Assembly: GCA_947466085.1 (NCBI GenBank)
Contig: CANIEC010000006.1
Coordinates: forward strand, 1 to 64,000
From: Rhodospirillales bacterium
GTDB lineage: Bacteria > Pseudomonadota > Alphaproteobacteria > Reyranellales > Reyranellaceae
DNA length: 64,000 nucleotides
Direction of reading: 5' to 3'
Position numbers and translations under genes: made by a program
Part shown: positions 49,729 through 58,924 of the stretch, in pieces
Layout of the letters: each line of letters begins with the position of its first letter
Numbering within the stretch: the first letter of the stretch is position 1
The notes under the pieces: model-generated
The model's input: only the letters and a program-made list of their open reading frames with translations
What the model was told of the DNA's origin: nothing
Database searches by the model: none

Positions 49729-50577
49729 ATGACAAGTGTGACGGTGCGTAGCGAGCAGGCGTGCTTTGGCGGAACGATCGGGTTCTACAGCCACGCCTCG
49801 AGACAGACCGGCACCGAGATGAAGTTCTCGGTCTTCGTGCCGCCAAACGCCTCGGCGCGGCCCCTTCCTTCGCTCTGCTTCCTGGCCGGCCTCACCTGTA
49901 CGGAAGAGACCTTCATGATGAAGGCAAATGCCTTGCGCCATGCTGCCGAACTCGGCCTCGTTCTCATAGCGCCGGACACCAGTCCGCGCGGCCTCGGCCT
50001 GGCGGGCGAGGACGATCATTGGGATTTCGGCACGGGGGCCGGCTTCTATCTCGATGCCGCGGCTGAACCGTGGAAGCGGAACTACCGCATGTATTCCTAT
50101 GTGACGAAGGAGCTGCCGGCGCTCATCGAAGCCAACTTTCCCCTGGACGCGGGACGGCGCGGCGTGTTCGGCCATTCGATGGGCGGCCATGGCGCCCTGG
50201 TGGCGGCACTGAAGAACCCACAGGCCTATCGGTCGGTCTCGGCCTTCGCCCCGATCTGCAATCCCGTCGCCGTACCCTGGGGCGAGAAGGCGTTCGGCAA
50301 CTATCTCGGCGCCGAGCGCGCGGGCTGGGCGGCATGGGATGCCAGCGAACTGCTGAAGCAGGGAAGGCGCTTTACAGGTCCGATCCTCGTCGACCAGGGC
50401 ATGAAGGACCAGTTCCTCGCGGCACAGCTTCGGCCCGAGGCCCTTGAGGCGGCGGCCAATGGCGCGGGACAGGAACTGGTCCTGCGGCGGCATGACGGCT
50501 ACGACCATTCCTACTGGTTCATCCAGACCTTCATCGAAGACCATCTCAAATGGCATGCCGAGAGGCTCTGCGCGTAA
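49729..50577 (+). CDS. fghA: S-formylglutathione hydrolase
   Basis: The product is 282 aa from ATG 49729. The esterase-D family pattern is strong: GFYSHASRQTGTEMKFSVF, FLAGLTCTEETFMMKANA, DTSPRGLGLAGEDDHWDFG, the nucleophile in GHSMGGHGALVAALK, and the His in GYDHSYWFI. It hydrolyses S-formylglutathione to formate and glutathione in formaldehyde detoxification. It has no formaldehyde dehydrogenase beside it here. It is divergent from the acyl-CoA synthetase. Confidence 0.95.
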   Translation: MTSVTVRSEQACFGGTIGFYSHASRQTGTEMKFSVFVPPNASARPLPSLCFLAGLTCTEETFMMKANALRHAAELGLVLIAPDTSPRGLGLAGEDDHWDFGTGAGFYLDAAAEPWKRNYRMYSYVTKELPALIEANFPLDAGRRGVFGHSMGGHGALVAALKNPQAYRSVSAFAPICNPVAVPWGEKAFGNYLGAERAGWAAWDASELLKQGRRFTGPILVDQGMKDQFLAAQLRPEALEAAANGAGQELVLRRHDGYDHSYWFIQTFIEDHLKWHAERLCA

Positions 50578-50650
50578 ATCCGGGATCCGTGCGGGGACCA
50601 CGAGGCGCAGGGCCGGCCACAGGCGAGCGGAACGCGGTCGTTCGCGGGCG

Positions 50651-50679
50651 TTGACCCGGTTCCGCCCTTCGGCTTTATT
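50651..50679 (+). promoter_or_regulatory. Promoter of tRNA-Leu
   Basis: TTGACC (50651-50656) and TTTATT (50674-50679) are separated by 17 bp. The mature tRNA starts 18 bp after the -10 element. Confidence 0.5.
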
Positions 50680-50697
50680 CGCCGCGCACGACAGTGT

Positions 50698-50782
50698 GCC
50701 CCCGTGGCGGAATTGGTAGACGCGCCTGACTCAAAATCAGGTTCCTCACGGAGTGTTGGTTCGAGCCCGACCGGGGGTACCA
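50698..50782 (+). tRNA. tRNA-Leu (anticodon CAA)
   Basis: 85 nt with CCA encoded. The acceptor arms GCCCCCG and CGGGGGT pair with one G-U. The anticodon stem CCTGA/TCAGG holds the loop CTCAAAA with anticodon CAA at 50732-50734. A long variable arm and the T-loop word GGTTCGAGCCC are present, as expected for a class II leucine tRNA reading UUG. Confidence 0.96.
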
Positions 50783-50788
50783 TTGTGC

Positions 50789-51034
50789 CTAAAGCGTCGA
50801 CCTGCCTGAGTTTCGGTCATCCGTTCCCAAGGCAGCATCTCCGTAGGCCAATAGAAGTGCCTCGATGAGGTCCAGTGGGCAGTGTCTGGATGCTTCGAAC
50901 ACTTGATGGACCACAGGGTGATCGGGTATTGCCAACTCGCCTCTTGCACGCGGCTGTACGGTAAGAAGTAGGCCCATTGCGATTACTTTGAGTTCCAGAA
51001 GCCACTTCTCCAAAATTGAATCCCATGCCGACAT
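50789..51034 (-). CDS. Hypothetical small protein next to tRNA-Leu
   Basis: 81 aa. The sequence looks protein-like (SAWDSILEKWLLELKVIAMG, PDHPVVHQVFEASRHCPLDL, IEALLLAYGD). It has mixed hydrophobic and charged residues and no family I know. Codons include TTT, TTG, CTA and AGA-type choices that are unusual for the neighbourhood, so it may be acquired DNA. It ends only a few bases from the tRNA and overlaps head-to-head with the small ORF at 51025. It could also be non-coding. Confidence 0.4.
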   Translation of the reverse strand: MSAWDSILEKWLLELKVIAMGLLLTVQPRARGELAIPDHPVVHQVFEASRHCPLDLIEALLLAYGDAALGTDDRNSGRSTL

Positions 51035-51165
51035 TCGAGTACGACAGCAACGGGCTCCCGTCCGACATCGAGCGCGTATGCGCAGACTTCAACGCGGGTG
51101 CATACGTGAAGGAGCAACGTCTGGCGGAGCGAACTCGCGCGTTGGGAGGACGCATCAGCAAGTGA
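51025..51165 (+). CDS. Small ORF (46 aa) coupled to the SET-domain gene
   Basis: The ORF starts MPTFEYDSNGLPSDIERVCA and ends LGGRISK, charged and mostly helical in character. Its stop overlaps the GTG start of the SET-domain gene (GTGA), the kind of overlap used for coupled translation. GGGAGGA inside its last codons would serve as the ribosome binding site of the next gene. No family recognised; a leader-peptide role is also possible. Confidence 0.45.
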   Translation: MPTFEYDSNGLPSDIERVCADFNAGAYVKEQRLAERTRALGGRISK

Positions 51166-51551
51166 AGCGAGTTGCCAACCCTCTGACCGTCCGACCGTAT
51201 CAGGTTACTGCGATCCCGGGTCGCGGCCTCGGGCTCACCGCCTGCTCTGTCATCGATCCGCGCACCAAGATCGATGACTGCTTCACCTGGGAGCTGCCCA
51301 AGCGGGACATCAAGCACGTCACCGAGACAGTCCTCAACGGCAACTACTTTGATCACCCTCTCTTTTCCCAGCGCGGCCTGGTCGCTATCGGTCATATCTC
51401 CCTGATCAATCACGATCCCGAGCCGAACTGTGAATGGCGGATGGTCCAGGTCCACGACCGCTGGATGATTGAGACATGGTCTATTCGCCGCCTTTCCCGG
51501 GGCGAGGAGCTGACCTTCGACTACGGCTACGACCCAACCTCGGAAGGGTAA
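51162..51551 (+). CDS. SET-domain protein (putative protein-lysine methyltransferase)
   Basis: The product is 129 aa from GTG 51162. A minimal SET domain is visible: IPGRGLGLTACSVI at the start, the pseudoknot motif LINHDPEPNC (NHxxxPN type) that binds SAM, WSIRRLSRGEELTFDYGYDP (GEELTxDY) at the end. No pre- or post-SET Cys clusters are present. Bacterial SET proteins of this small size are known but few are characterised; they are thought to methylate lysines of small basic or ribosomal proteins. The open frame runs back to 50988, but only the GTG has a good ribosome binding site. Confidence 0.8.
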   Translation: MKRVANPLTVRPYQVTAIPGRGLGLTACSVIDPRTKIDDCFTWELPKRDIKHVTETVLNGNYFDHPLFSQRGLVAIGHISLINHDPEPNCEWRMVQVHDRWMIETWSIRRLSRGEELTFDYGYDPTSEG

Positions 51552-51711
51552 GGATAGGGCGGCCTTGTCGCCGCGAGGCTTTGCCTGCATCCGGCGTCGT
51601 TAAAGCAATGTCGCCCGTCGACCATCTTGGCCAACCCGGCATCCGCCAGGGCCGGTTCTGCGCCTCCAGGTCTCCGGCCTATCGATGTCGGGCACGCCCT
51701 TGGGTGTCGTG

Positions 51712-52092
51712 TCAGATCGTGTCGCCCGACCTGATCTCTCCGTCGGCCCTGATCGGCGGCGGAACATCGGCGGCATTCTCGCTGCGATCGCGATAGAGAG
51801 CGGCGCGGCCCAGCAGCATCAGCGTGACCGGCGTGGTCACCGTCAGGAACACCGCGATCAGCACCTCGTGCAGCACCGGGCGCGATTGCAGGACCGAGAA
51901 GAAAAGAATGGATGCGAGCAGGATGCCGCCGGCACCCCAGGTGGCGCCAAGACTGGGGGCGTGCAGGCGATCGTAGAAGGTCTTGAGGCGCACCAGGCCG
52001 ATGGCGCCAACCAGCGTCAAGCCGGCGCCCAGCAGGACGAGGAAAGAGACGAGGAGGGCGGCCCAGACCGGCAGATCGGCGGCGTGGTTCAT
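51712..52092 (-). CDS. mnhG: Mrp/Pha cation:proton antiporter subunit G
   Basis: The product is 126 aa. It has three membrane helices, and GLVRLKTFYDRLHAPSLGAT is the PhaG/MnhG signature. It is a small subunit of the Mrp complex and last gene of the operon. Its ATG overlaps the stop of subunit F (4 bp). Confidence 0.94.
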   Translation of the reverse strand: MNHAADLPVWAALLVSFLVLLGAGLTLVGAIGLVRLKTFYDRLHAPSLGATWGAGGILLASILFFSVLQSRPVLHEVLIAVFLTVTTPVTLMLLGRAALYRDRSENAADVPPPIRADGEIRSGDTI

Positions 52093-52370
52093 TCGATGAT
52101 CTCCCCGCGCATCAGGAACTTGGCGAGCGCCAGGGTTGCAATGAACCCCAGCAGGGCGATCACCAGCGCCGCCTCGAAGTAGAGCGTGCTGCCCGTGCGC
52201 ATGCCGAAGACCAGCAGGAGCAGCATCGCGTTCACGTAGAAGGCGTCGAACGCCATGATGCGATCCTGCGCCCGGGGACCGCGCAGCATGCGGACTGCGG
52301 CGATCACCATCGCGGCACCGAGCAGAACCAGCGCGACCAGCAGGGACCAGGAGAGGATGGTTGCGCTCAT
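52089..52370 (-). CDS. mnhF: Mrp/Pha cation:proton antiporter subunit F
   Basis: The product is 93 aa with three membrane helices. The MrpF pattern RMLRGPRAQDRIMAFDAFYV is clear. It overlaps both neighbours by 4 bp (subunits E and G), so translation is coupled along the operon. Confidence 0.93.
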   Translation of the reverse strand: MSATILSWSLLVALVLLGAAMVIAAVRMLRGPRAQDRIMAFDAFYVNAMLLLLVFGMRTGSTLYFEAALVIALLGFIATLALAKFLMRGEIIE

Positions 52371-52852
52371 GCCAGTATCTCCAGCAGCAGCCGTTCGTAG
52401 CGGTTCTTGATCAGGTCGATCCAGTGCGCCTCGTCGACCAGGTCGAAGACGTGGATCAGGAGTTTGTTGGCGGTCGAATCGTACTCGACCCAGGCCGAAC
52501 CCGGCGTGCAGGTCAGGATACAGGCGAGGATCGCCAGCGCCGCCGGATCACGCAGTTCCAGTGGCACGATGACGAAGCCCGAGACGCGCCGGTGCTGCCC
52601 GGGGAACAGGATCAGCCGGGCCACGGCGACGTTGGACCGCCAGACGTCGACCAGAACGATCGCCACGAGCTTGGGAATGAGATGCCAGCGCCGGATTCGC
52701 GACCTCGGTGGCTGGAGCGCGGCGGTCACGTTGGAGGCGGCGACGCCGATCACGCTGCCCAGCACGATATGGCCCAGCGACAGGCCGTTCAGCAGCAGCC
52801 ACATCGCCAGCAGCGACACCGCCAGCAACGGATAGGGCAGGAGGCGGCTCAC
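52367..52852 (-). CDS. mnhE: Mrp/Pha cation:proton antiporter subunit E
   Basis: The product is 161 aa. N-terminal helices (LLAVSLLAMWLLLNGLSLGH) are followed by a soluble C-terminal part with LTCTPGSAWVEYD and DLVDEAHWIDLIKNRYERLL, typical of MrpE. Starts are coupled to subunit D by a 4-bp overlap. MrpE is needed for assembly of the full complex. Confidence 0.93.
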   Translation of the reverse strand: MSRLLPYPLLAVSLLAMWLLLNGLSLGHIVLGSVIGVAASNVTAALQPPRSRIRRWHLIPKLVAIVLVDVWRSNVAVARLILFPGQHRRVSGFVIVPLELRDPAALAILACILTCTPGSAWVEYDSTANKLLIHVFDLVDEAHWIDLIKNRYERLLLEILA

Positions 52853-54471
52853 TGGAGGCCTGCCTTCGCCGGCGGAACGCGCGGCGCCGACAGAACATCC
52901 TCGATGTAGGACGAGGGTGTCAGCACGGAGCGAGCGGTCTCCTCCATGTACTGCATCACTGTTCCGCCCTTGACGGCGAGGACGAGCGTGAGCAGCAGCA
53001 GCGCTGCGACAGGGGCTACTTCGACCGCCAAGACCCGGGGAACGACCGCATCGACCGGCGCCCAGAAGGCTCGAATGCCGACGCGCGACAAGGTCATCAG
53101 GGTCGCGATACCGGACAGGAGGAGCAGCACGATGAAGGCCCAGTTGGCGGCCGAGATGCCGGCCGTCGCTCCTTCACCGGCTGGCGCGAAGAGAGCCGCC
53201 AGCAGGGCCAGCTTGGCCACGAACCCCGACAGCGGCGGCAAGCCGATCAGCAGCAGCGCGCAGGCGACGAAGCAGGCGCCGAGGATGGCCAGCGTGCCCG
53301 GGAAGCCCATGCCGCCCTCGCTCGTGGCATCTTCCTCGTCGGGCGCGGCACCCATGGCTTCCGCCGTGACGGCGATCAGGTCGGCGCCGGGATTCTGGCC
53401 GCGCTCGATCAGTTCGATCAGGAGGAAGAAGGCGCTGATCGTGAGGGTCGAGCTGGCGAGATAGAAGAGGGCGCCGCCGGTGACCTGCGCGTCCGACAGG
53501 CCGATGGCGGCCAACACCGTTCCCGAGGAGATCATCAGGCTGAAGCTCGCGATGCGGGTCATCGCCTGGGAAGCGAGCACGCCCACCACGCCGAAGGCGA
53601 TCGTCGCCAGGCCACCCGCGAACAGCAGCGTGGCGCCGTAGCCCGCGGCCTCGCCGGCCTCGCTTCCGAACAGCAGCGGCCGCCCGCGCAGCAGGACATA
53701 GAGGCCGACCTTGCTGAGGATGGCGAAAATCGCGGCGACAGGCGGCGCTGCGGCCGGGTAGGCGCTGAGCAGCCAGAAGCCCAGTGGCCACATGGCCGCC
53801 TTCACCAGCAAGGCCATGGCGAGGATCGCGGCGCCGACTTCGAGCAGGATCCGGTTCTCGCCGGCGAGTGCGGGAATGCGCGTGGCAAGATCGGCCATGT
53901 TGAGGGTTCCGGTGACGCCGTAGATCAGGGCGACGCCGACCAGGAAGAAGAACGAGGCGGTCAGGTTGACGACGACGTAGTGCAGGCTCGCCTGCACGCG
54001 TCGCGGACCCGATCCGTGCAGCAGCAGGCCGTAGGAGGAGGCCAGCATCACCTCGAAGAAGACGAACAGGTTGAACAGGTCGCCGGTGAGGAAGGCGCCG
54101 TTCACGCCCATGATCAGGAACAGGAACAGCGTATGGAAATGGTGGCCGACCGTATGCCAGCGCGCCATCGAGAAGATCAGCGACGCCGTCGCGAGGACGG
54201 CCGTCAGCAGGATCATCATCGCCGAAAGGCGATCGAGCACCAGAACGATGCCGAACGGCGCCGGCCAGTTGCCCAGCAGGTAGACGCCCGGCGAATCCGC
54301 GTCGGCCGCCTGCAGGAGGAGGATGGCGATCGTGAGGTTTGCCAGCGTCGAAAAGAGGTTGATCAGTCCCTTCAGGAACTGCCGGCGCTCGTCGTAGACA
54401 GCCAGCAGCGCTCCCGCCACCAGAGGCAGCACGACGGGAGCGATGATCAGGTGATGTGCCCAGCCCGCCAT
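52849..54471 (-). CDS. mnhD: Mrp/Pha cation:proton antiporter subunit D
   Basis: The product is 540 aa from ATG 54471; the longer frame reads through subunit C and is not the start. It is homologous to complex I subunits NuoL/M/N. Key proton-path residues are in FFEVMLASSYGLLLHG (Glu) and LLVKAAMWPLGFWLLSAYP (Lys). About 14 membrane helices. The ATG shares one base with the subunit C stop (TGATG). Confidence 0.94.
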   Translation of the reverse strand: MAGWAHHLIIAPVVLPLVAGALLAVYDERRQFLKGLINLFSTLANLTIAILLLQAADADSPGVYLLGNWPAPFGIVLVLDRLSAMMILLTAVLATASLIFSMARWHTVGHHFHTLFLFLIMGVNGAFLTGDLFNLFVFFEVMLASSYGLLLHGSGPRRVQASLHYVVVNLTASFFFLVGVALIYGVTGTLNMADLATRIPALAGENRILLEVGAAILAMALLVKAAMWPLGFWLLSAYPAAAPPVAAIFAILSKVGLYVLLRGRPLLFGSEAGEAAGYGATLLFAGGLATIAFGVVGVLASQAMTRIASFSLMISSGTVLAAIGLSDAQVTGGALFYLASSTLTISAFFLLIELIERGQNPGADLIAVTAEAMGAAPDEEDATSEGGMGFPGTLAILGACFVACALLLIGLPPLSGFVAKLALLAALFAPAGEGATAGISAANWAFIVLLLLSGIATLMTLSRVGIRAFWAPVDAVVPRVLAVEVAPVAALLLLTLVLAVKGGTVMQYMEETARSVLTPSSYIEDVLSAPRVPPAKAGLQ

Positions 54472-54806
54472 CACCGCTCCTGACCGTCGACATGGTCGGT
54501 CCCCGAGAAGCCACGGGCTGCCAGCAGCACGACCAGCAACAGCGCGGTCGTCGCGAAGCCGATGACGATCGCCGTCAGCACCAGCGCCTGCGGCACCGGA
54601 TCGGCATAGTCCGCAAGCGTGCCCGTGGTCGACGCGAGGACCGGCGGCGCGCCGGAGCGCAGCCGGCCCATGCTGAAGATGAACAGGTTCACCGCCAGGG
54701 CGCAGAGCGAGAGGCCGATGACGACCTGATAGGTGCGCGGCCGCAGAAGCAGCCAGACCCCGGAACCGGCCAGGATGCCGATGCTGACCGCAAGGAGGAG
54801 CGCCAT
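54471..54806 (-). CDS. mnhC: Mrp/Pha cation:proton antiporter subunit C
   Basis: The product is 111 aa from ATG 54806. It is NuoK-like with three membrane helices. RPRTYQVVIGLSLCALAVNLF and the late DPVPQALVLTAIVIGFATTA are the MnhC signatures. It shares one base with the stop of the MnhAB gene (TAATG). Confidence 0.94.
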   Translation of the reverse strand: MALLLAVSIGILAGSGVWLLLRPRTYQVVIGLSLCALAVNLFIFSMGRLRSGAPPVLASTTGTLADYADPVPQALVLTAIVIGFATTALLLVVLLAARGFSGTDHVDGQER

Positions 54807-57727
54807 TACGGTTCCTCCCGCGCGGCCGGCGCCGGAGTCGCGCGTGAGGCCCGCAGGTTGCGCACCGACTGATGGGCGAGCGCAATCAGCATGAGCACCG
54901 TCGCCCCGACGACCAGACCGAAGACGCCCAGGTCGAAGAACAGGGCTGTGGCGGCGGGGACGGTCCCGATCAGCGGGATTTCGACATATTGCGAATGCGT
55001 GGTCAGGAAGGGATAGCCGAACAGCCACGACGCCATGCCGGTCAGGGCGGCCAGCAACAGGCTCAGGCCGATCCAGTTGACCGGCAGGATGCGAAGCCTG
55101 TCCTCCACCCAGATCGTGCCGGAAGCCAGGTATTGCAGGATGAAGGCGGTCGCGAGTGCGATGCCCGCCGCGAAGCCGCCACCCGGCAGGTCATGCCCAC
55201 GCAGAAACAGGTAGATCGCCAGCACGATGATCACCGGGAACAGCCACTTCATGATGACCGAGGGCACCAGCAGATAGTCGCCAAGCGTGTCGCCCGCCTT
55301 GCGGTCGGGTTCGGCCTCGTCGAAGGCATTCTGCCGGCGCTGCTGCAGGGGCGAGCCGATATTGTCGGGCGCCGGCCGGAAACGGCGCAACAGGGCGAAG
55401 ATCGTAAGGGCGACCACGGCGAGTACGGTGATCTCGCCCATCGTGTCGAAGCCTCGGAAGTCCACGAGGATCACGTTCACGACGTTGCGGCCGCCACCCT
55501 CCGTATAGGCGCGTTCCAGGAAGTAGCTCCCGATCGTCTCGGGCATCGGCAGCACCATCACGGCATAGGCAAGCGTCGCCATGCCGGCGCCCACGACGAA
55601 GGCGATGCCGAGGTCGCGCGAACGCCGCAGCCGTCGCCGCCACGGATTCTCCCCGGTCTCTATTTCCTCGAAGCGCTTGGGCAGCCAGCGCAACCCCAGC
55701 AGGATCAGGATCGTGGTCACGACCTCGACCAGGAGCTGTGTCAGCGCCAAGTCGGGCGCGGAGAACCACGCGAAGGTGATGCAGGTGGCGAGGCCCGCCC
55801 CGCCCAGCAGGACGAGCGCGACCAGCCGATGATACTTGGCCTGGTGCGCGGCGCCGATCGCGCAGCCGGCGCCGGCCAACCAGACCAGTGCGAGCGCGGG
55901 ATCGAGGTCGCTCCAATCCGGTCCTGGCAGGCCGAGGCTGCCCGTCCAGACCGGCACCAGCGCCGCGAGGGCAGCCGCGAGCAGCAGGATCCGCAGCTGG
56001 GGCTGCAGGCGGTGCGTGCTGAATACCATCTCGGCGGCCCGCGACCATTTCAGGGACAGGACGATCACGCCCCGTTCGAACAGATGGCGGCCATTCAGGA
56101 GCCGCAGCACGGGCGGCCCCACCGGGCTGTGCCGCAGGTAGTTCTTGAGCGCGAGGTAGAGCAGCGCCCCGGCGACAAGAGCCACCGCGCTCATGATCAG
56201 GGGCAGGTTGAACCCGTGCCAGATGGCGAGACTGAAGACCGGCGTGCGGGCACCCAGCACCGACTGCACTGCCGTGAGCAGGTAGGGGCCGACGGTCGCC
56301 GCCGGAAAGATGCCGACCACCAGGCAGGCCAGCACCAGGAACATGCTGGGGACACGCATCCAGAACGGCGGCTCGTGCGGCTCGCGCGGCAGGTCGAGGG
56401 GCTTGGCGCCGAAGAACACGGAATGGATGAAGCGCAGCGAATAGGTCACGGCGAAGGTGCTGGCCAGCACCGCGACGTAGGGCTGGGAGGTGTCGAGCAG
56501 CGAGTGTACGTGGGTCTCGATCGCCTCGGCGAAGAACATTTCCTTCGACAGGAACCCATTGAGGAGCGGTACGCCCGCCATGGCGGCGCTCGCCACCATC
56601 GCCAGGGTGGCCGTGACCGGCATGTAGTGGAACAGGCCCCCCAGCTTGCGCATGTCGCGTGTGCCGGTCTCGTGGTCGATGATGCCGGCCGCCATGAACA
56701 GCGAGGCCTTGAAGGTCGCGTGATTCATCATGTGGAAGATGGCGGCGACCGCGCCCAGCGGGCTGCCGAGGCTGAGCAGCATGGTGATCAGGCCGAGATG
56801 ACTGATCGTCGAATAGGCGAGGAGTCCCTTGAGGTCGTGCTGGAAGATGGCGAAGAAGGCGCCCAGCAAAAGCGCCGCCATGCCGGCGAGTCCCAGGAGC
56901 CAGAACCATTCGGGCGTCCCGGCCATGACCGGCCACAGGCGCGTCAGCAGGAAGACGCCGGCCTTCACCATGGTCGCCGAATGGAGCAGCGCCGAGACCG
57001 GGGTCGGCGCCGCCATGGCATTGGGCAGCCAGAAGTGGAACGGGAATTGCGCGCTCTTGGTCAGCGTGCCCAGCAGGATGAGCACGAGGGCCGGCAGATA
57101 GAGAACGTGCGAGCGGATGGCCTCGCCGGACGCCAGCACCTGGTCGAGATCGTAGCTGCCCACGATCTGCCCGATCAGGACGACGCCGGCCAGCAGCGCC
57201 ACACCGCCGAAGCCGGTGACGACGAGGGCCATGCGCGCGCCATCGCGCGCGCCGGCCGTGTGATGCCAGTATCCGATCAGCAGGAACGAGAAGATGCTGG
57301 TCAGTTCCCAGAAGAACAGGAGGATGATCAGGTTACCGGCGATGACGATCCCGAGCATGCTCCCCATGAAGGCGAGCAGGAACGAGAAGAAGCGCGGCAC
57401 CGGATCATTCGGCGACATGTAATAGCGCGCATAGAGCACGACCAGGAATCCGATGCCCGTCACCAGCAGGGCGAACATCCAGGCGAAACCATCGAGGCGC
57501 AGGGTAAAGCTCAGGCCCAGCGCGGGAATCCATTCGGCCTCGCTGCGCAGCACCCCGCGCTCGACGATCGCAGGATAGGCGAAGATCAGCAGGAAAAGGC
57601 AGATCAGCGCGACCCCGCCGGCCAGCCAGGCTTCCGAATTACGCGCGTTGGGGCGGAACGTCGCAGCGAGGAGGCTGCCCACGAAGGGAAGAACGATCAG
57701 GATTGTCAGCAGTACGTCGTCGGTCAT
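54806..57727 (-). CDS. mnhA: Fused Mrp/Pha antiporter subunit A-B (MrpA plus MrpB domain)
   Basis: The product is 973 aa. The N-terminal two thirds is the NuoL-like MrpA channel: [19 protein letters not shown] (Glu), [19 protein letters not shown] (Lys) and [16 protein letters not shown] (His, Lys). A MrpA C-terminal part ([28 protein letters not shown]) follows. From about residue 820 an MnhB domain is joined on ([20 protein letters not shown], then [16 protein letters not shown]). This A'CDEFG layout is the group-2 Mrp/Pha type, exchanging Na+ or K+ for H+ and supporting alkaline or salt tolerance. First gene of the operon. Confidence 0.94.
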   Translation of the reverse strand: MTDDVLLTILIVLPFVGSLLAATFRPNARNSEAWLAGGVALICLFLLIFAYPAIVERGVLRSEAEWIPALGLSFTLRLDGFAWMFALLVTGIGFLVVLYARYYMSPNDPVPRFFSFLLAFMGSMLGIVIAGNLIILLFFWELTSIFSFLLIGYWHHTAGARDGARMALVVTGFGGVALLAGVVLIGQIVGSYDLDQVLASGEAIRSHVLYLPALVLILLGTLTKSAQFPFHFWLPNAMAAPTPVSALLHSATMVKAGVFLLTRLWPVMAGTPEWFWLLGLAGMAALLLGAFFAIFQHDLKGLLAYSTISHLGLITMLLSLGSPLGAVAAIFHMMNHATFKASLFMAAGIIDHETGTRDMRKLGGLFHYMPVTATLAMVASAAMAGVPLLNGFLSKEMFFAEAIETHVHSLLDTSQPYVAVLASTFAVTYSLRFIHSVFFGAKPLDLPREPHEPPFWMRVPSMFLVLACLVVGIFPAATVGPYLLTAVQSVLGARTPVFSLAIWHGFNLPLIMSAVALVAGALLYLALKNYLRHSPVGPPVLRLLNGRHLFERGVIVLSLKWSRAAEMVFSTHRLQPQLRILLLAAALAALVPVWTGSLGLPGPDWSDLDPALALVWLAGAGCAIGAAHQAKYHRLVALVLLGGAGLATCITFAWFSAPDLALTQLLVEVVTTILILLGLRWLPKRFEEIETGENPWRRRLRRSRDLGIAFVVGAGMATLAYAVMVLPMPETIGSYFLERAYTEGGGRNVVNVILVDFRGFDTMGEITVLAVVALTIFALLRRFRPAPDNIGSPLQQRRQNAFDEAEPDRKAGDTLGDYLLVPSVIMKWLFPVIIVLAIYLFLRGHDLPGGGFAAGIALATAFILQYLASGTIWVEDRLRILPVNWIGLSLLLAALTGMASWLFGYPFLTTHSQYVEIPLIGTVPAATALFFDLGVFGLVVGATVLMLIALAHQSVRNLRASRATPAPAAREEP

Positions 57728-58042
57728 GAGCCTTGGCGATGCGTATCTGGTGGGAGTGTCGGGCTGACTCTAACATTTTCGGCCCGAATAGTTCCTTCTG
57801 AGGCGTCTCTCTGCGTTCGATCGTGCGCATTCTGCATACTGTGCGGCACGAGCCAGCCAGTGCAAAGCTGCAACCGGATCGTGGCGATGCGAGGGCTGTC
57901 GGCTGGCCGTTCCTCCGCCCGCACGTGGCGAACGCGTGAGAGCTGTACCTTGGCACTGGGTGCCACCTGCTCATGTAGGATGGCGGTGAGCTGCTTTCTG
58001 AGACAACGTTGCCTCGCGTTCACTCTCGCATGGAGGCATGAC
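57728..58042. other. Divergent intergenic region between the antiporter operon and the hydrolase gene
   Basis: A 315-bp gap. It must hold promoters for both directions. I see a small perfect dyad TGGCAC-tgg-GTGCCA near 57950 and an AT-richer patch around 57770, but no convincing operator or small gene. Confidence 0.4.
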
Positions 58043-58873
58043 ATGGCATTCATCACGACGAATGACGGAACCCAGATCTTCTACAAGGACTGGGGTCCCA
58101 AGAATGCGCAGCCCATCGTGTTCCATCATGGCTGGCCGCTGAGCGCCGACGACTGGGACGCCCAGATGCTCTTCTTCCTGGGCAAGGGCTTCCGGGTGAT
58201 CGCCCATGATCGCCGTGGCCATGGCCGCTCAACGCAGACCGATACTGGCAACGAGATGGACACCTATGCCGCCGACGTCATCGAACTTGCCGACCATCTC
58301 GATCTGAAGAACGCCGTCCATATCGGCCATTCGACCGGCGGTGGTGAGGTAGCTCGCTATGTCGCGCGCGCCAGGCCGGGCCGTGTCGCCAAGGCGGTCC
58401 TGGTCAGCGCCGTGCCGCCGATCATGGTGAAGTCGGACAAGAACCCCAAGGGCCTGCCCATCGAGGTCTTCGACGGCTTCCGCGCCGCGCTCGCGGCCAA
58501 CCGTGCGCAGTTCTACCTCGATGTGGCCAGCGGCCCCTTCTACGGCTTCAACCGGGCGGGCGCGAAGGTCCTGCCGGGCACCGTCCAGAATTGGTGGCGG
58601 CAGGGCATGATCGGCGGCGCCAAGGCGCACTACGATTGCATCGCCGTCTTCTCCGAGACCGACTTCACGGACGATCTTAAGGCGATCACGGTGCCGACGC
58701 TCGTGATGCACGGGGACGACGACCAGGTGGTCCCGATCGCCGACGCGGCCGAGCTGTCGATCAAGCTCCTGAAGCACGGCACGCTCAAGGTCTACAAGGG
58801 CTATCCCCACGGCATGCTGACCACGCACGCCGACGTGCTCAATCCCGACCTGCTCGCCTTCATCAAGGCCTGA
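58043..58873 (+). CDS. Alpha/beta hydrolase, non-heme chloroperoxidase-like
   Basis: The product is 276 aa from ATG 58043. The family layout is complete: oxyanion region [15 protein letters not shown], nucleophile [12 protein letters not shown], acid in [11 protein letters not shown] and His in YPHGMLTTH. The start [20 protein letters not shown] is characteristic of bromo/chloroperoxidase-type esterases. It is cytosolic and cofactor-free; the physiological reaction is usually ester hydrolysis. It converges with the carbonic anhydrase gene. Confidence 0.92.
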   Translation: MAFITTNDGTQIFYKDWGPKNAQPIVFHHGWPLSADDWDAQMLFFLGKGFRVIAHDRRGHGRSTQTDTGNEMDTYAADVIELADHLDLKNAVHIGHSTGGGEVARYVARARPGRVAKAVLVSAVPPIMVKSDKNPKGLPIEVFDGFRAALAANRAQFYLDVASGPFYGFNRAGAKVLPGTVQNWWRQGMIGGAKAHYDCIAVFSETDFTDDLKAITVPTLVMHGDDDQVVPIADAAELSIKLLKHGTLKVYKGYPHGMLTTHADVLNPDLLAFIKA

Positions 58874-58888
58874 GTCAGTCGATCGACG

Positions 58889-58915
58889 TCGATGCAGGAC
58901 CTTTTCCTGTATCGA
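58889..58915. terminator. Hairpin terminator between convergent genes
   Basis: TCGATGCAGGA and TCCTGTATCGA pair over 11 bp (one G-U) around a CCTTT loop. It fits both directions, between the hydrolase stop and the carbonic anhydrase stop. Confidence 0.6.
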
Positions 58916-58924
58916 TATCGGTCG

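Noticed and set aside
50758-51711. Phage or integrative element with att sites at tRNA-Leu
   Set aside because: No integrase gene and no second copy of the tRNA 3' end could be found in the window; only the composition shift and position suggest acquisition.
54872-58873. Plus-strand open frame of 1333 codons through the antiporter operon
   Set aside because: It is antisense to MnhAB with biased Arg/Gln/Gly/Asp composition. Only its last 276 codons, from 58043, are a real gene (the chloroperoxidase-like hydrolase).
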